Positions 41,579 through 50,575 of a stretch of DNA of 64,000 bases are shown here, one piece after another (the first letter of the stretch is position 1; every line of letters begins with the position of its first letter). This DNA comes from a bacterium (GTDB taxonomy: Bacteria; Krumholzibacteriota; Krumholzibacteriia; LZORAL124-64-63): assembly GCA_024223715.1 (NCBI GenBank), contig JAAEOA010000161.1, positions 1 to 64,000 on the forward strand, written 5' to 3'. The translations under genes and the position numbers were made by a program. The notes below the pieces were generated by a model. That model searched no databases. It saw nothing but the letters and a program-made list of their open reading frames with translations, and was not told the DNA's origin.

Positions 41579-43321
41579 TTATTTGACCAAAGTCATTTTC
41601 ACAGTTTCAGCTTCTTCGTTCAAGCGAACCCGGGCGAAATAAACGCCGGTGGCTAAATTGCGACCGTCATTGTTGCGTCCGTCCCAAATCAGATTCTGAG
41701 GTCCGGGTGAAACACTGCCCTGGAAAATGTTGCGCACAGCCTGACCTTTCAGGTTGAAAATCACGACATCGGCGTTCACGTTTTTAGTACCGCCCACTTC
41801 AAACATGATGCTGGTTTGTGGGTTGAATGGGTTGGGGCTGGCGTAAGGTTTGGATGCCAGCAAGGGGGCAACCATATCGCCTGCGGGAGTCAGTTCGTCA
41901 TTGAACCAGGCCATAACCTGACTCATCAGGGCGTTGCGGTTTTCAGCGGAGTCAATACCCTCGAAACCAAAGCCGCAGAAGAAAGTTTTGCCGTCACCAT
42001 AGAGGCCACGGGTGACTGCCAGGTTGCCAGAGTCGTAGTACATGGATCCAATGCCGTCACCGTAGGTGGTCAGGGCATCAAGGCTGGTATTGTTGCCAGC
42101 TCCGTCGCCACCGCTAAGCATGAAGGCCAGATCACCGGTGACAATGTCGCCCTCGGCGCCAAAGGCCGCCATGGCTGATTCATCAGCAAAGTCGTAGTCG
42201 GTATGCAGAATGTTTTGGAACCAACCCACACTGGAAGAGCTGAAGAAAGGGCTGGTGGGGTCACAGTAACTGTAGGCCAGGTTTTGGCCACTGAGGAACA
42301 GGTCACCACCGTGGTTAATGAAATAAGCCAGAGCGGAGAAATCGTTAATATCCAGGCCACCGTTAATATTTCCGGTCTCCCATACAACAGTTTCAAACTC
42401 AGCGATTTCAAAAACTTCCAATTGTCCCATTTCCTGACGATCCCAGGTGCCCACGGTATTGCCGATGGCTTCCAGAGAAGTGCGGTACCAGGCATCGAAG
42501 CCGCCGCCGTTGTCACCGGCAACCAGCAGAACATCCAGGCCGGGGGTGATGGCTGTGAAGTTCAGACTGTCGGTCATGTCGGGATTGTTACCACTGACAA
42601 CGTCCACCACAATGGTGCCTTCGCCAATACTTTGTGCGGTTATGTCAATATCGATGTTGGTTTGTTCACCATCAGCAAGGGTGACATTAATTTCGGTGAT
42701 GAATGGTGGGTAACAGGTCTCGCCTTCACAAATGGTTCCCACCCAGCTGGCATCCATGTTTTTGGTCAGGGCAATGGTGTAGGTGTCTGAGGCACCACTG
42801 TTGTTGGTCAAGGTGGCGTGGAAAGCCTGAAGGTTTCCGATGGCCGAAATGGCGCCATGGTCTTCGGCGACAAATTCAAAATTGGGGCCACCCATTCCCG
42901 GAGTGTTAACAGTAAACACCGTGAAAACATTGATGCTGCCGTCGTTTTGACTGACGATGGTGATGGATACTGAACCCACTCCAGGACTTTGAGGGGTAAT
43001 GTCAATGATCAGGTCTTTTTCTTCACCGGCGGCCAGTTCAACTTCAATTTCGGTGATGAAAGGAGGATAGCAGGTTGTGCCGGAACACATGGTTGCTACC
43101 CAGTCTTCGGGAGAATTTTTGACCATGGTCACGGTGTAAACATCATCGGAAGAACCGGTGTTGTGCATGACGTTATCGAAGGCAGCGATGATCCCGATTT
43201 CAGATTCAAGCTCGGTCTCGGGAACCAGCAACTCAAATGAATAGTCGGCCAAAGCAGCACCCTGGCTCAGGGTGACTGCAGCCAGAACTGCAAGGAGTGT
43301 GATCAGTCGTGAGAGTTTCAT
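41579..43321 (-). CDS. secreted protein with duplicated cysteine-pair domain and sorting domain
   Basis: A 580-residue protein. Signal peptide (1-25). Two tandem beta domains (28-141 and 148-261) have a 119-residue period, each with a C-x4-C pair and the shared block CYPPFITEI (C79/C84 and C198/C203). A Rossmann/GATase1-like region follows (about 263-480; DVLLVAGDNGGG, then FINHGGDLFLSGQNLAY). The last 85 residues are a FlgD-like domain (NPFNPQTSIMF to VKMTLVK). The start overlaps the stop of the upstream Omp28-like gene by 4 bp (ATGA). Confidence 0.82.
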   Translation of the reverse strand: MKLSRLITLLAVLAAVTLSQGAALADYSFELLVPETELESEIGIIAAFDNVMHNTGSSDDVYTVTMVKNSPEDWVATMCSGTTCYPPFITEIEVELAAGEEKDLIIDITPQSPGVGSVSITIVSQNDGSINVFTVFTVNTPGMGGPNFEFVAEDHGAISAIGNLQAFHATLTNNSGASDTYTIALTKNMDASWVGTICEGETCYPPFITEINVTLADGEQTNIDIDITAQSIGEGTIVVDVVSGNNPDMTDSLNFTAITPGLDVLLVAGDNGGGFDAWYRTSLEAIGNTVGTWDRQEMGQLEVFEIAEFETVVWETGNINGGLDINDFSALAYFINHGGDLFLSGQNLAYSYCDPTSPFFSSSSVGWFQNILHTDYDFADESAMAAFGAEGDIVTGDLAFMLSGGDGAGNNTSLDALTTYGDGIGSMYYDSGNLAVTRGLYGDGKTFFCGFGFEGIDSAENRNALMSQVMAWFNDELTPAGDMVAPLLASKPYASPNPFNPQTSIMFEVGGTKNVNADVVIFNLKGQAVRNIFQGSVSPGPQNLIWDGRNNDGRNLATGVYFARVRLNEEAETVKMTLVK

Positions 43322-44673
43322 GGGCGAATCCCTTCATTTGTTGGGCTGTTGTTGTTGTTATTCAGGAAAAGTGCAGCAGGGATGGAAGGATCTTGAGTGC
43401 TGATTCCGGCCTGCAGAATGTCTTTGGTGGCGTTGTTTTGCACAAAGGCAATAACATGAAGTTTGTCGAGGTCCCACTCACCTCGTTGAACGGTTTCGTT
43501 AATGACGTTGGTTTCACCGCTGGTCATGGAACCGAGAGAAGGCAGGGCGTCTACCCGGTCACGGAACAACCAGTGGAATTCAGTTTCGCCTTCGCTGCCG
43601 GGTGCTTCTTCGTATTCCTGCAGTTCCTGAACCAGAGCGATGTAAAGAGAGTGGCCGGTCAGGTCCACATCTTCCATGGCTGTCAGGGTGGCAGTCAGTG
43701 GAATGGTGGTATTGGTGAAATCGGCAGTGACATCAATAAGGAAACCAGGTTCGCCCTGAAGCGCCGTATCGATTAAGGTTGCCATTTCACTGGAGGTCGG
43801 GGTGAAGTTGGCTGACGTACCTTCAGCTTTTTCTCCATCGAGGGTCAACATGGGAATGCCCAGGCTCAGGGAATTCAGATAGTAGTTCATGCGATCGTTG
43901 TTTTCACTGGTATTGTGCTGGTAATGGGGGTCAAGGCCGGGCCAGCTCATGCTGAATTTACAATAAAGAACCCGGTCCAAACCGTAACCATCCTGATGCA
44001 TCAGGTTTTCAACGTTGGTCGCCAGTTCCGGACAACCGGCACAGTCCACATTTGAAAAGCCTTCCATCATCACAACTTTTTTGCTGCGGAATGAGAAAGT
44101 ACCAACGGCCAGTTCGGTGTTTGCGTTAGCTACAACGGTGGCAGTGTAACTGATGGGCGAAGAGTAATAGCCGTCAAGCACCAGCGAGACTTCCACGTCG
44201 CCGGCCTCCAGGTTGCCGATGGTGGCGGGAGTAGTTTCACCGGTGTCTTCGCCATCGAGGAAAATGGCAGCCCCGGTAGGTTCAGATGAAACGGTAAGCT
44301 GAGTGGGGGCCTGGTTGTTGAGAACAAAGTCGCGGGTGGCGTGTTGGGCCGGCAGCAAGTCAACGGTGGTGCTGACCGGATCGGGAAAGTATCCGTCCAA
44401 GACTACGGAGATTTCGTATCGGTTGGCATCCAAGCCGGTGAAATCGAATGGCGTGACTTCTTCGGTGTCCACACCATCAAAAAATATGGCGGCACCTGCG
44501 GGGGTGGAGGTCACCGAAATGGAGCCGGGTTCATAAGAGGGAGCCACCCGGCCACAGGACGTGAGCATGAAAGAAGAGAGCAGCATAACAACCATCACGA
44601 CCGCAGTCATGATGGATTTATTAGACACAAGAATACCAGCAGCCCTAAAGGGGGCCAGAGCAAAATCGCGCAT
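43318..44673 (-). CDS. PEGA/Omp28-like thioredoxin-fold lipoprotein
   Basis: About 451 residues from the ATG at 44673. Lipobox MLTSC puts the lipid-anchored Cys at about residue 40. Two PEGA domains (about 50-97 and 124-173; TPAGAAIFFDG and EPTGAAIFLDG) are followed by an Omp28-like domain with CxxC in NVDCAGCPEL (C211, C214). The reading frame is open to 44745, but a promoter at 44750-44779 places the transcription start near there, so the earlier TTG cannot be used; the ATG at 44610 is a shorter alternative. It is first in the three-gene cluster and coupled to the next gene by ATGA. Confidence 0.82.
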   Translation of the reverse strand: MRDFALAPFRAAGILVSNKSIMTAVVMVVMLLSSFMLTSCGRVAPSYEPGSISVTSTPAGAAIFFDGVDTEEVTPFDFTGLDANRYEISVVLDGYFPDPVSTTVDLLPAQHATRDFVLNNQAPTQLTVSSEPTGAAIFLDGEDTGETTPATIGNLEAGDVEVSLVLDGYYSSPISYTATVVANANTELAVGTFSFRSKKVVMMEGFSNVDCAGCPELATNVENLMHQDGYGLDRVLYCKFSMSWPGLDPHYQHNTSENNDRMNYYLNSLSLGIPMLTLDGEKAEGTSANFTPTSSEMATLIDTALQGEPGFLIDVTADFTNTTIPLTATLTAMEDVDLTGHSLYIALVQELQEYEEAPGSEGETEFHWLFRDRVDALPSLGSMTSGETNVINETVQRGEWDLDKLHVIAFVQNNATKDILQAGISTQDPSIPAALFLNNNNNSPTNEGIRP

Positions 44674-44749
44674 GATTCGCCTGTCGTCTTGAGCCGAAAA
44701 CTGAGAGCGATTTCGGGTCAGGTTATTAAGGTGAGACAGTTTCAATACA

Positions 44750-44779
44750 ATTATACGATAGATTACCGGAAAATGTCAA
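44750..44779 (-). promoter_or_regulatory. near-consensus sigma-70 promoter of the thiol cluster
   Basis: Minus strand: TTGACA (44779-44774), an 18-bp spacer, then TATAAT (44755-44750). This is the best promoter in the window and predicts transcription starting near 44743. It argues that the housekeeping sigma factor uses ordinary -35/-10 boxes rather than the Bacteroidetes type. Confidence 0.8.
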
Positions 44780-45195
44780 TACCCAGTACCAGATTTTAAG
44801 AAGGATTGTTTTTCATTACTGATTGAAAATTAAAGAGTTATGAAAACGAATCTGTGGCCTGCGCAAAAATATTTTTGACTAATTCCGGGTTTTTCGGAAG
44901 GTCCTATGATACATGTGTATATCATATGTAAAAAATATCTAAAAACCCCAAACAAATATCACATTTTTGTGTGAAATGTCCGATTTTTCGAAAATTGATG
45001 ATTCCATTTTAGCCCAAAGTATGCTAATCTCCTTGGTGGTATGGTGTGGAACCGCGCCTTTCGGTTGTCTGGTTTTCAGGCAACTCCGGTTTTCGCCCGG
45101 AAATTCGTCCATTTTTGAGCTGGGCGATGAAACCGATCTCTCCACTTTGTACCAATTATTCCCGTTTTTCTGTTTGTTCCAGAAAGGATCCACAC
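44780..45195. other. long intergenic region upstream of the C25 peptidase gene
   Basis: A divergent intergenic stretch with no convincing gene. It contains a dyad at 44905-44926 (TATGATA-N8-TATCATA), AT-rich sequence around 44926-44970, and the ribosome site AAAGGAT just before the C25 start. No tRNA or riboswitch was recognised. Confidence 0.6.
44905..44926. promoter_or_regulatory. dyad, possible operator upstream of the C25 peptidase gene
   Basis: Arms TATGATA and TATCATA are perfectly complementary across an 8-bp spacer, about 270 bp before the C25 start. No known regulator is implied. Confidence 0.4.
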
Positions 45196-48100
45196 ATGCG
45201 CTTGAGAATGATCCTCGCAGCCCTGTTTATCTTCGTCCTCGCGGCGGGGACGGCCATGGCCGCCAACATTCCTGTTACTGGTGACAATGCCAGTCTGCAG
45301 ATCTCTTCCGAGTCTCGCGGCAGCCTTAATTTCCATATGGAAATTGGTTCTCTGCAGTCCATGGACGTGTCCACCAAAGGTGGCGACTTTACACGTCTGA
45401 TGATCCCCGGATTCCACACCTCGATGGTTGAAGGACAGCCTCAGCTGCCCATGATGAACCGTCTGATCTCCATTCCCGTAGGCTCAAACGCCAGCGTGAA
45501 TGTATCCAACGTGCGGACTCGTACCATCAGACTGGCTGACTACGGCATTACCAACCCGGTATTTCCCGTGCAGCCCAGTATGTCCAAAAGCGCCAATCCT
45601 GACGAAGTCGCCTTTGTTATGGACCGTGCTGCTTACAGTCAGAGCGAAATTCGCAATGAAGTTGCCCAGGTTGTGTACCAGGGTCGCCTGCGCGCCATGG
45701 ACATCGGTCGTCTGGAAATCAGCCCTGTGGCTTATTTCCCTTTGACTGGTGAACTGGAAATCATTGAGAGCCTCGATGTAAGTATTAACTTTGAAGGTAC
45801 TGATAGTGGTTTGGCTCGAGACCTGATGGCCAACACATACAGCCCTTTCTTCGAGCACCTTTATGCCGGCATGGCCGGTAGCCGCGGTTTCCAGGATGAT
45901 TATCCTGATCGTGTTGCTGACAAGGTGACTTACGTCATCGTGACCCCACCCATGTTCGTCGGTCAAATGAGCGACTTCGTGGAATGGAAAACCGAACGTG
46001 GTTTTAAAGTTATCACCGCTGTTACCGGAACTCCTGAAGTGGGAAGCACCACCTCGGAAATCCAAAGCTACCTGCACGGTCTTTATAACGACGCTACCGT
46101 CGAAAACCCTGCACCCAGTTTCATCCTTTTTGTTGGTGACGTGGCTCAAATGCCTACCTTCACCGAAGCTGGCGATGCAACTGACCGTCCTTACTGTGCT
46201 GTAGACGGCGACCTGGTACCCGATATGTACTACGGCCGCTTCAGTGCCACCAACCCCAGTGAGCTGCAAGCTCAGCTGGACAAAACCATGATGTACGACC
46301 AATTCACCATGCCTGACCCCAGTTACCTGGGCAACGTTGTGATGATTGCCGGTGTTGACAGTGGCTACGCGCCCTCTCACGGTAATGGTCAAATTAACTA
46401 TGGTACCGAACACTATTTTAACGCCTCACACGGCATTAACAGTAATACCTACCTGTATCCTGAAAGCGGAAGCTCTTCAGGTCTGATCATTGGCAATGCC
46501 AGTGATGGTGTGGGTTACATCAACTACACAGCTCACGGAAGCCAGACCGCCTGGGCTGATCCTTCCTTCACCCAGAGCAACATCAATAGCCTGACCAACG
46601 ATGGCAAATACTTTCTGGCCGTGGGTAACTGCTGTTTGACCAGTACTTACGACTATGGTGAGTGCTTTGGTGAAACTTTCCTGCGTGCTGAGAGCAAAGG
46701 TGCTGTCGGTTATATCGGTGGCTCCAACTCAACATATTGGGACGAAGATTACTGGTGGGGCGTTGGCTACCATCCCAGTGGCGAAATTAATGGTTCCGCT
46801 TATCCCGTTGCCGATACCGGTTTGGGTGTCTACGACGGCGTGTTCCATGAAAACGGAGAAGCCGAGCACCTGTGGTACGTTACCCAGGACGCAATGGTCT
46901 TCAGTGGTAACCTGGCCGTTATGGAATCTGGTTCCTCTCGCATTACCTACTACTGGAACATTTACAACCTGCTGGGCGACCCCAGTGTCTCCATTTACAT
47001 GGGTATTCCCGAGACCAACAACGTTGGCCATGTGGAAACCATTTTCATGGGTCAAACCAGTCTTAACGTAACTGCCGAACACGGTACTTACGTTGGCCTG
47101 ACTCAAAACGGCGTTCTCGTAGGTTCCGGTACCGTTGATATCAGCGGCATCCTGGACGTGGAGTACACCGAAATGCTGACTCCTGGCCAACCTGTTCATA
47201 TGGTAGCCATGGCTCAGGACATGGAGCCCTACATTACTGATATCATGGTAATCGTGCCTGCCACTGTGACCATCGATCCCATGGTTATTGACGTGAACAC
47301 TGCTACCGACGTTACGGTTACCGTAATGGACGCCGAAGGCACCACGCCTCAGGTTGGTATCAATGTCTGGGCCGAAGGCCTGGGTTACAGCATCGCTCCT
47401 GTGATGACCGACGCCAACGGTGTTGCTGTCATTAACGTGAACTATGCTTTCGGACCTACCCTGAACATCGTCGGACAGGATCCTGCGGATTCCTTCCGTC
47501 TGTTCACCGAAGAAATCGCAGTGAATGCTGCAGACCTGACCGCTCCGGACCTGACTGTCAGCACTGACATCGGTCTGAGCGATGCGTTTGCTCTGAACCT
47601 GCCCGGCACCCTGAACGCCACCGTTGGCGAAGGCGGAACCACTGTCTTTGCTCACATGCCTAATGGCACGGTTGAAAGCGGCGCCGCTCCTGCGTTGACC
47701 GTGACTCCTGGTCAACTGGGTGTGGTCATCGGTCAGATCGCTCTGAGCGGTTACAATATTTACAGCGAATCTTTCGATGTAATTGAAGCCTATGGTACCC
47801 TCAGCGGTAACGTAACCAGCGGCGGCAGCGTCATGGCCAACGTTATTGTTAACGGTCTCGATGAATTCGGTGGCAGTGTATTTACCGCCACTACCGATGC
47901 CGCGGGTAACTACGCCCTGGCCGAAGAAGAATTGGTCGATACTTACACCATCGTTGTGGATCACTTCGGTTACCTGCACCACGAAGAAGAATTCTTCCTG
48001 GGCTACGGTGCGAACGTGCTTGACATCGACCTGGCACCTGCCCCAAGTGGCGTGCTGACCGGAACGGTTGTTGACTCCGATACCTTCGAAGGTCTGCAGG

Positions 48101-50226
48101 GAACCATATACGTTTACCGTACCGATAACGGTGAACTCTACACTGAAACCAACTGTGACGAGAACGGTGTTTTCACCACCTCGGCATTGCCATATTTTAC
48201 TTACAACATTCGCGCACGGGCTTACCATCACGTGCCTGTCAGCATTGAGATGGAAATCAACCAAGCTGAAACCATCAAGAACTTTGCTCTTGACCCAACA
48301 AACGGCGACCTGCTGTTAATTGACGACTCCGGTGCATCTGCCGTTAAAGACGTCAAAATGGGTGGCAAACATAACGATGTGTTCCTGGCCGACGGTTATG
48401 TTTCCGAATACGGCAAAAGTGCTGCTCAAATGGCAGAAGATTTGACCAACATGGGCTTCTTCGTCACCGTGGTTAACGCCGCCGACGTAAACGTAGATGA
48501 CTTCTACCTGTCCGACCTGGTTATTCTTTCCTGTGGTGACAATACCAGCACCCTGAGCAATTCAGCTCTGAAAGCCGGCCTGATCAGCTATGTTGATGCC
48601 GGTGGCCGGGTCTTCCTTGAAGGTGGCGAACTGGGTTACAACCATAACAGTGACGCTGAATTTGCCAACAAGGTTATGCACTCTACAGACTGGAGTGCTG
48701 ACAGCGCCGGTGACGTTGCTGTTGCCGATGCCAGCCTTTACATACTGAACAACCCTAACCCTGCTTGCCAGCCCATGACCCTGACCTACAGTGGTTACGG
48801 TGACAGTGATGCCATGGGACCCAACGCTGATGCCGTTGTGGCCATGACCTGGACCGGCAGCCCTGGTGATGCTGCAGTTCTTACTTACGATCCCAATCCT
48901 GCCCCTGAAGGCGGACAGATTGTATTCTGGAGCTTCAACTACCTGGCTGTGGACGGCGCGCGTTACGCACTGATGGAAAACTGCATCCACTGGTTACTGA
49001 ATGAAGAAAACGGCAACAGTGCTGTTTCAGGTCAGGCTATGATGGCTGGCGAAAGTGACCACAGTGGTATCACAATTACCGCTGTACCCAACGGTGGCAC
49101 AACCACTAGTGGTATTGATGGTTCTTATAGCCTCGACGGTCTGTTTGCAGGTACTTACACTATCACTGCCAGCAAAAATGGCTGGTCAACAAGTGTCCAG
49201 GAAGTGACCCTTGAAGAGGGTCAGTCTTTGAACGATGTGAACTTCGTGCTGAACGTAACTTACGAAGCTGAAGTTTGCAGCGCACCTGGTCTGGCTATTC
49301 CCGATAATGATGCCAATGGTGTCAGTGATTCCGCTGTAATGGAAAATGCTGGTGTCATTACTGCCGTATCTGCCTTTGTTGATATTACTCACACCTGGCA
49401 GGGCGATTTGATTGTTACTTTGACCAGTCCGGAAGGCACCAGTGTTGTGTTGCATGACCGTTCTGGTGGCAGCACTGACAACATCTTCGGATGGTACCCC
49501 GGTGACCTGGCTCCTGCCGGTGACCTGAACGCCCTTGTTGGTGAAGAAATGGCCGGTGAGTGGACCCTGCACGTCAGTGATAACGCCGGTGCCGATACCG
49601 GTACTCTGAACGAATGGTGCGTGCACCTCGTGTACGATGGTGGAACCGTGGCCGTGGGCTCTCAGCCCATGATGGCCGAAGTTGTTGCTGGTGGAACCGG
49701 CCTGAGCTGGGAATACGACAACAACTTCATCGACGGATTCAATGTTTATCGTCGCACCGCTGGTTTGGCTCGCGAGCAGTTGAACGGTGACCTGGTGAGT
49801 AGCTCTTCCGGCCAAATCAACTTTGTTGATAACGGCGAAGGTCTGTCTGAAGGCCAGGTAGTGTTCTACAGCTACGGTCCTGTTGTTAACGGTGTAGAGC
49901 TGGGTAGCAGCAACGAAGTTGAAGTCGTCTTCACTTCCGGTCTGCCTACTGTTTATGCTCTGCATGACAACTATCCGAACCCGTTCAACCCTGCTACGAC
50001 CATCAAGTTTGACCTGCCCAGAAGCGGTCATGTGAAACTGGCTATCTACGATATCGCCGGTCGCTTGGTGAACGTGCTGGTGGACGAAGTTCGTCCCGCC
50101 GCTGCCCACAGTGAAATGTGGCAAGGCACTGACCGTTCCGGCCGTCGTGTTTCCAGTGGTACGTACTACTACGTGCTGCAAACCGACAGCTTCAGCAAGA
50201 CTCATAAAATGATGCTTGTGAAGTAA
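45196..50226 (+). CDS. large secreted gingipain-type C25 peptidase with multiple surface domains
   Basis: A 1676-residue protein. Signal peptide 1-23. Propeptide-like region to about 245. C25 catalytic domain (about 245-600) with H447 (TAHGS) and C480 (second Cys of GNCCLTS), the 33-residue spacing seen in gingipains. An Ig-like domain, two carboxypeptidase-regulatory-like domains (about 867-1032), a GATase1-like domain (about 1037-1270; LLLIDDSGA), another regulatory-like unit, a proprotein-convertase P domain (about 1358-1480), and a FlgD-like sorting domain (NPFNPATTIKFD, about 1595-1676, ending KMMLVK) follow. It acts at the surface or outside the cell. The start at 45196 follows AAAGGA and opens a clean signal peptide. 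Confidence 0.88.
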   Translation: MRLRMILAALFIFVLAAGTAMAANIPVTGDNASLQISSESRGSLNFHMEIGSLQSMDVSTKGGDFTRLMIPGFHTSMVEGQPQLPMMNRLISIPVGSNASVNVSNVRTRTIRLADYGITNPVFPVQPSMSKSANPDEVAFVMDRAAYSQSEIRNEVAQVVYQGRLRAMDIGRLEISPVAYFPLTGELEIIESLDVSINFEGTDSGLARDLMANTYSPFFEHLYAGMAGSRGFQDDYPDRVADKVTYVIVTPPMFVGQMSDFVEWKTERGFKVITAVTGTPEVGSTTSEIQSYLHGLYNDATVENPAPSFILFVGDVAQMPTFTEAGDATDRPYCAVDGDLVPDMYYGRFSATNPSELQAQLDKTMMYDQFTMPDPSYLGNVVMIAGVDSGYAPSHGNGQINYGTEHYFNASHGINSNTYLYPESGSSSGLIIGNASDGVGYINYTAHGSQTAWADPSFTQSNINSLTNDGKYFLAVGNCCLTSTYDYGECFGETFLRAESKGAVGYIGGSNSTYWDEDYWWGVGYHPSGEINGSAYPVADTGLGVYDGVFHENGEAEHLWYVTQDAMVFSGNLAVMESGSSRITYYWNIYNLLGDPSVSIYMGIPETNNVGHVETIFMGQTSLNVTAEHGTYVGLTQNGVLVGSGTVDISGILDVEYTEMLTPGQPVHMVAMAQDMEPYITDIMVIVPATVTIDPMVIDVNTATDVTVTVMDAEGTTPQVGINVWAEGLGYSIAPVMTDANGVAVINVNYAFGPTLNIVGQDPADSFRLFTEEIAVNAADLTAPDLTVSTDIGLSDAFALNLPGTLNATVGEGGTTVFAHMPNGTVESGAAPALTVTPGQLGVVIGQIALSGYNIYSESFDVIEAYGTLSGNVTSGGSVMANVIVNGLDEFGGSVFTATTDAAGNYALAEEELVDTYTIVVDHFGYLHHEEEFFLGYGANVLDIDLAPAPSGVLTGTVVDSDTFEGLQGTIYVYRTDNGELYTETNCDENGVFTTSALPYFTYNIRARAYHHVPVSIEMEINQAETIKNFALDPTNGDLLLIDDSGASAVKDVKMGGKHNDVFLADGYVSEYGKSAAQMAEDLTNMGFFVTVVNAADVNVDDFYLSDLVILSCGDNTSTLSNSALKAGLISYVDAGGRVFLEGGELGYNHNSDAEFANKVMHSTDWSADSAGDVAVADASLYILNNPNPACQPMTLTYSGYGDSDAMGPNADAVVAMTWTGSPGDAAVLTYDPNPAPEGGQIVFWSFNYLAVDGARYALMENCIHWLLNEENGNSAVSGQAMMAGESDHSGITITAVPNGGTTTSGIDGSYSLDGLFAGTYTITASKNGWSTSVQEVTLEEGQSLNDVNFVLNVTYEAEVCSAPGLAIPDNDANGVSDSAVMENAGVITAVSAFVDITHTWQGDLIVTLTSPEGTSVVLHDRSGGSTDNIFGWYPGDLAPAGDLNALVGEEMAGEWTLHVSDNAGADTGTLNEWCVHLVYDGGTVAVGSQPMMAEVVAGGTGLSWEYDNNFIDGFNVYRRTAGLAREQLNGDLVSSSSGQINFVDNGEGLSEGQVVFYSYGPVVNGVELGSSNEVEVVFTSGLPTVYALHDNYPNPFNPATTIKFDLPRSGHVKLAIYDIAGRLVNVLVDEVRPAAAHSEMWQGTDRSGRRVSSGTYYYVLQTDSFSKTHKMMLVK

Positions 50227-50575
50227 GTTTCTGAACTAGTTCGTGAACTACGATTTGGAACTGTTGATTGTTTGATGGAAGGGCCTTCGCTTCGGCGGGG
50301 GCCCTTTTTTTCCGGGGTACCGGGGCCAGGGCATTTGTCTGTTTTGTCCAGAATCCGTGACCATTTTCATCACAGAATCATGTTATCTGATATCAAAACA
50401 TTGATCGAACAAGAAAAAAACAAGTTTCAGGACCTTGATTACTGGATTTCACTCATCCTTATATGTTATAATTGATTGTACGAATTAAAACTCCCATTTT
50501 CAGCCATATCTGCAAATCTTTGCAATATTGGTTGTTTTGGAGTCAATACGCCTGTTTTTCCGGAAGGACTTTACG
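50227..50575. other. intergenic region between C25 and M14 peptidase genes
   Basis: It holds the C25 terminator (50281-50311) and, near 50466-50471, a TATAAT that may be the -10 of the M14 gene (TGGATT 18 bp upstream is a poor -35). Nothing else was recognised. Confidence 0.5.
50281..50311 (+). terminator. strong terminator of the C25 peptidase gene
   Basis: A 10-bp stem (GGGCCTTCGC/GCGGGGGCCC, with two G-T pairs) closed by a TTCG tetraloop and followed by T7. Confidence 0.92.

Noticed and set aside
44674-44745. Upstream TTG start for the Omp28-like lipoprotein
   Set aside because: The TTGACA-18-TATAAT promoter places the transcription start at about this position, so a start there would be leaderless, and it would put 24 extra residues before the lipoprotein signal.
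46729-48264. Open frame of 511 codons on the minus strand inside the C25 peptidase gene
   Set aside because: It is the antisense shadow of a codon-biased gene; its translation is low in complexity, with no domain, ribosome site or signal. The same applies to the antisense frames at 45484-46413 and 49186-50205.
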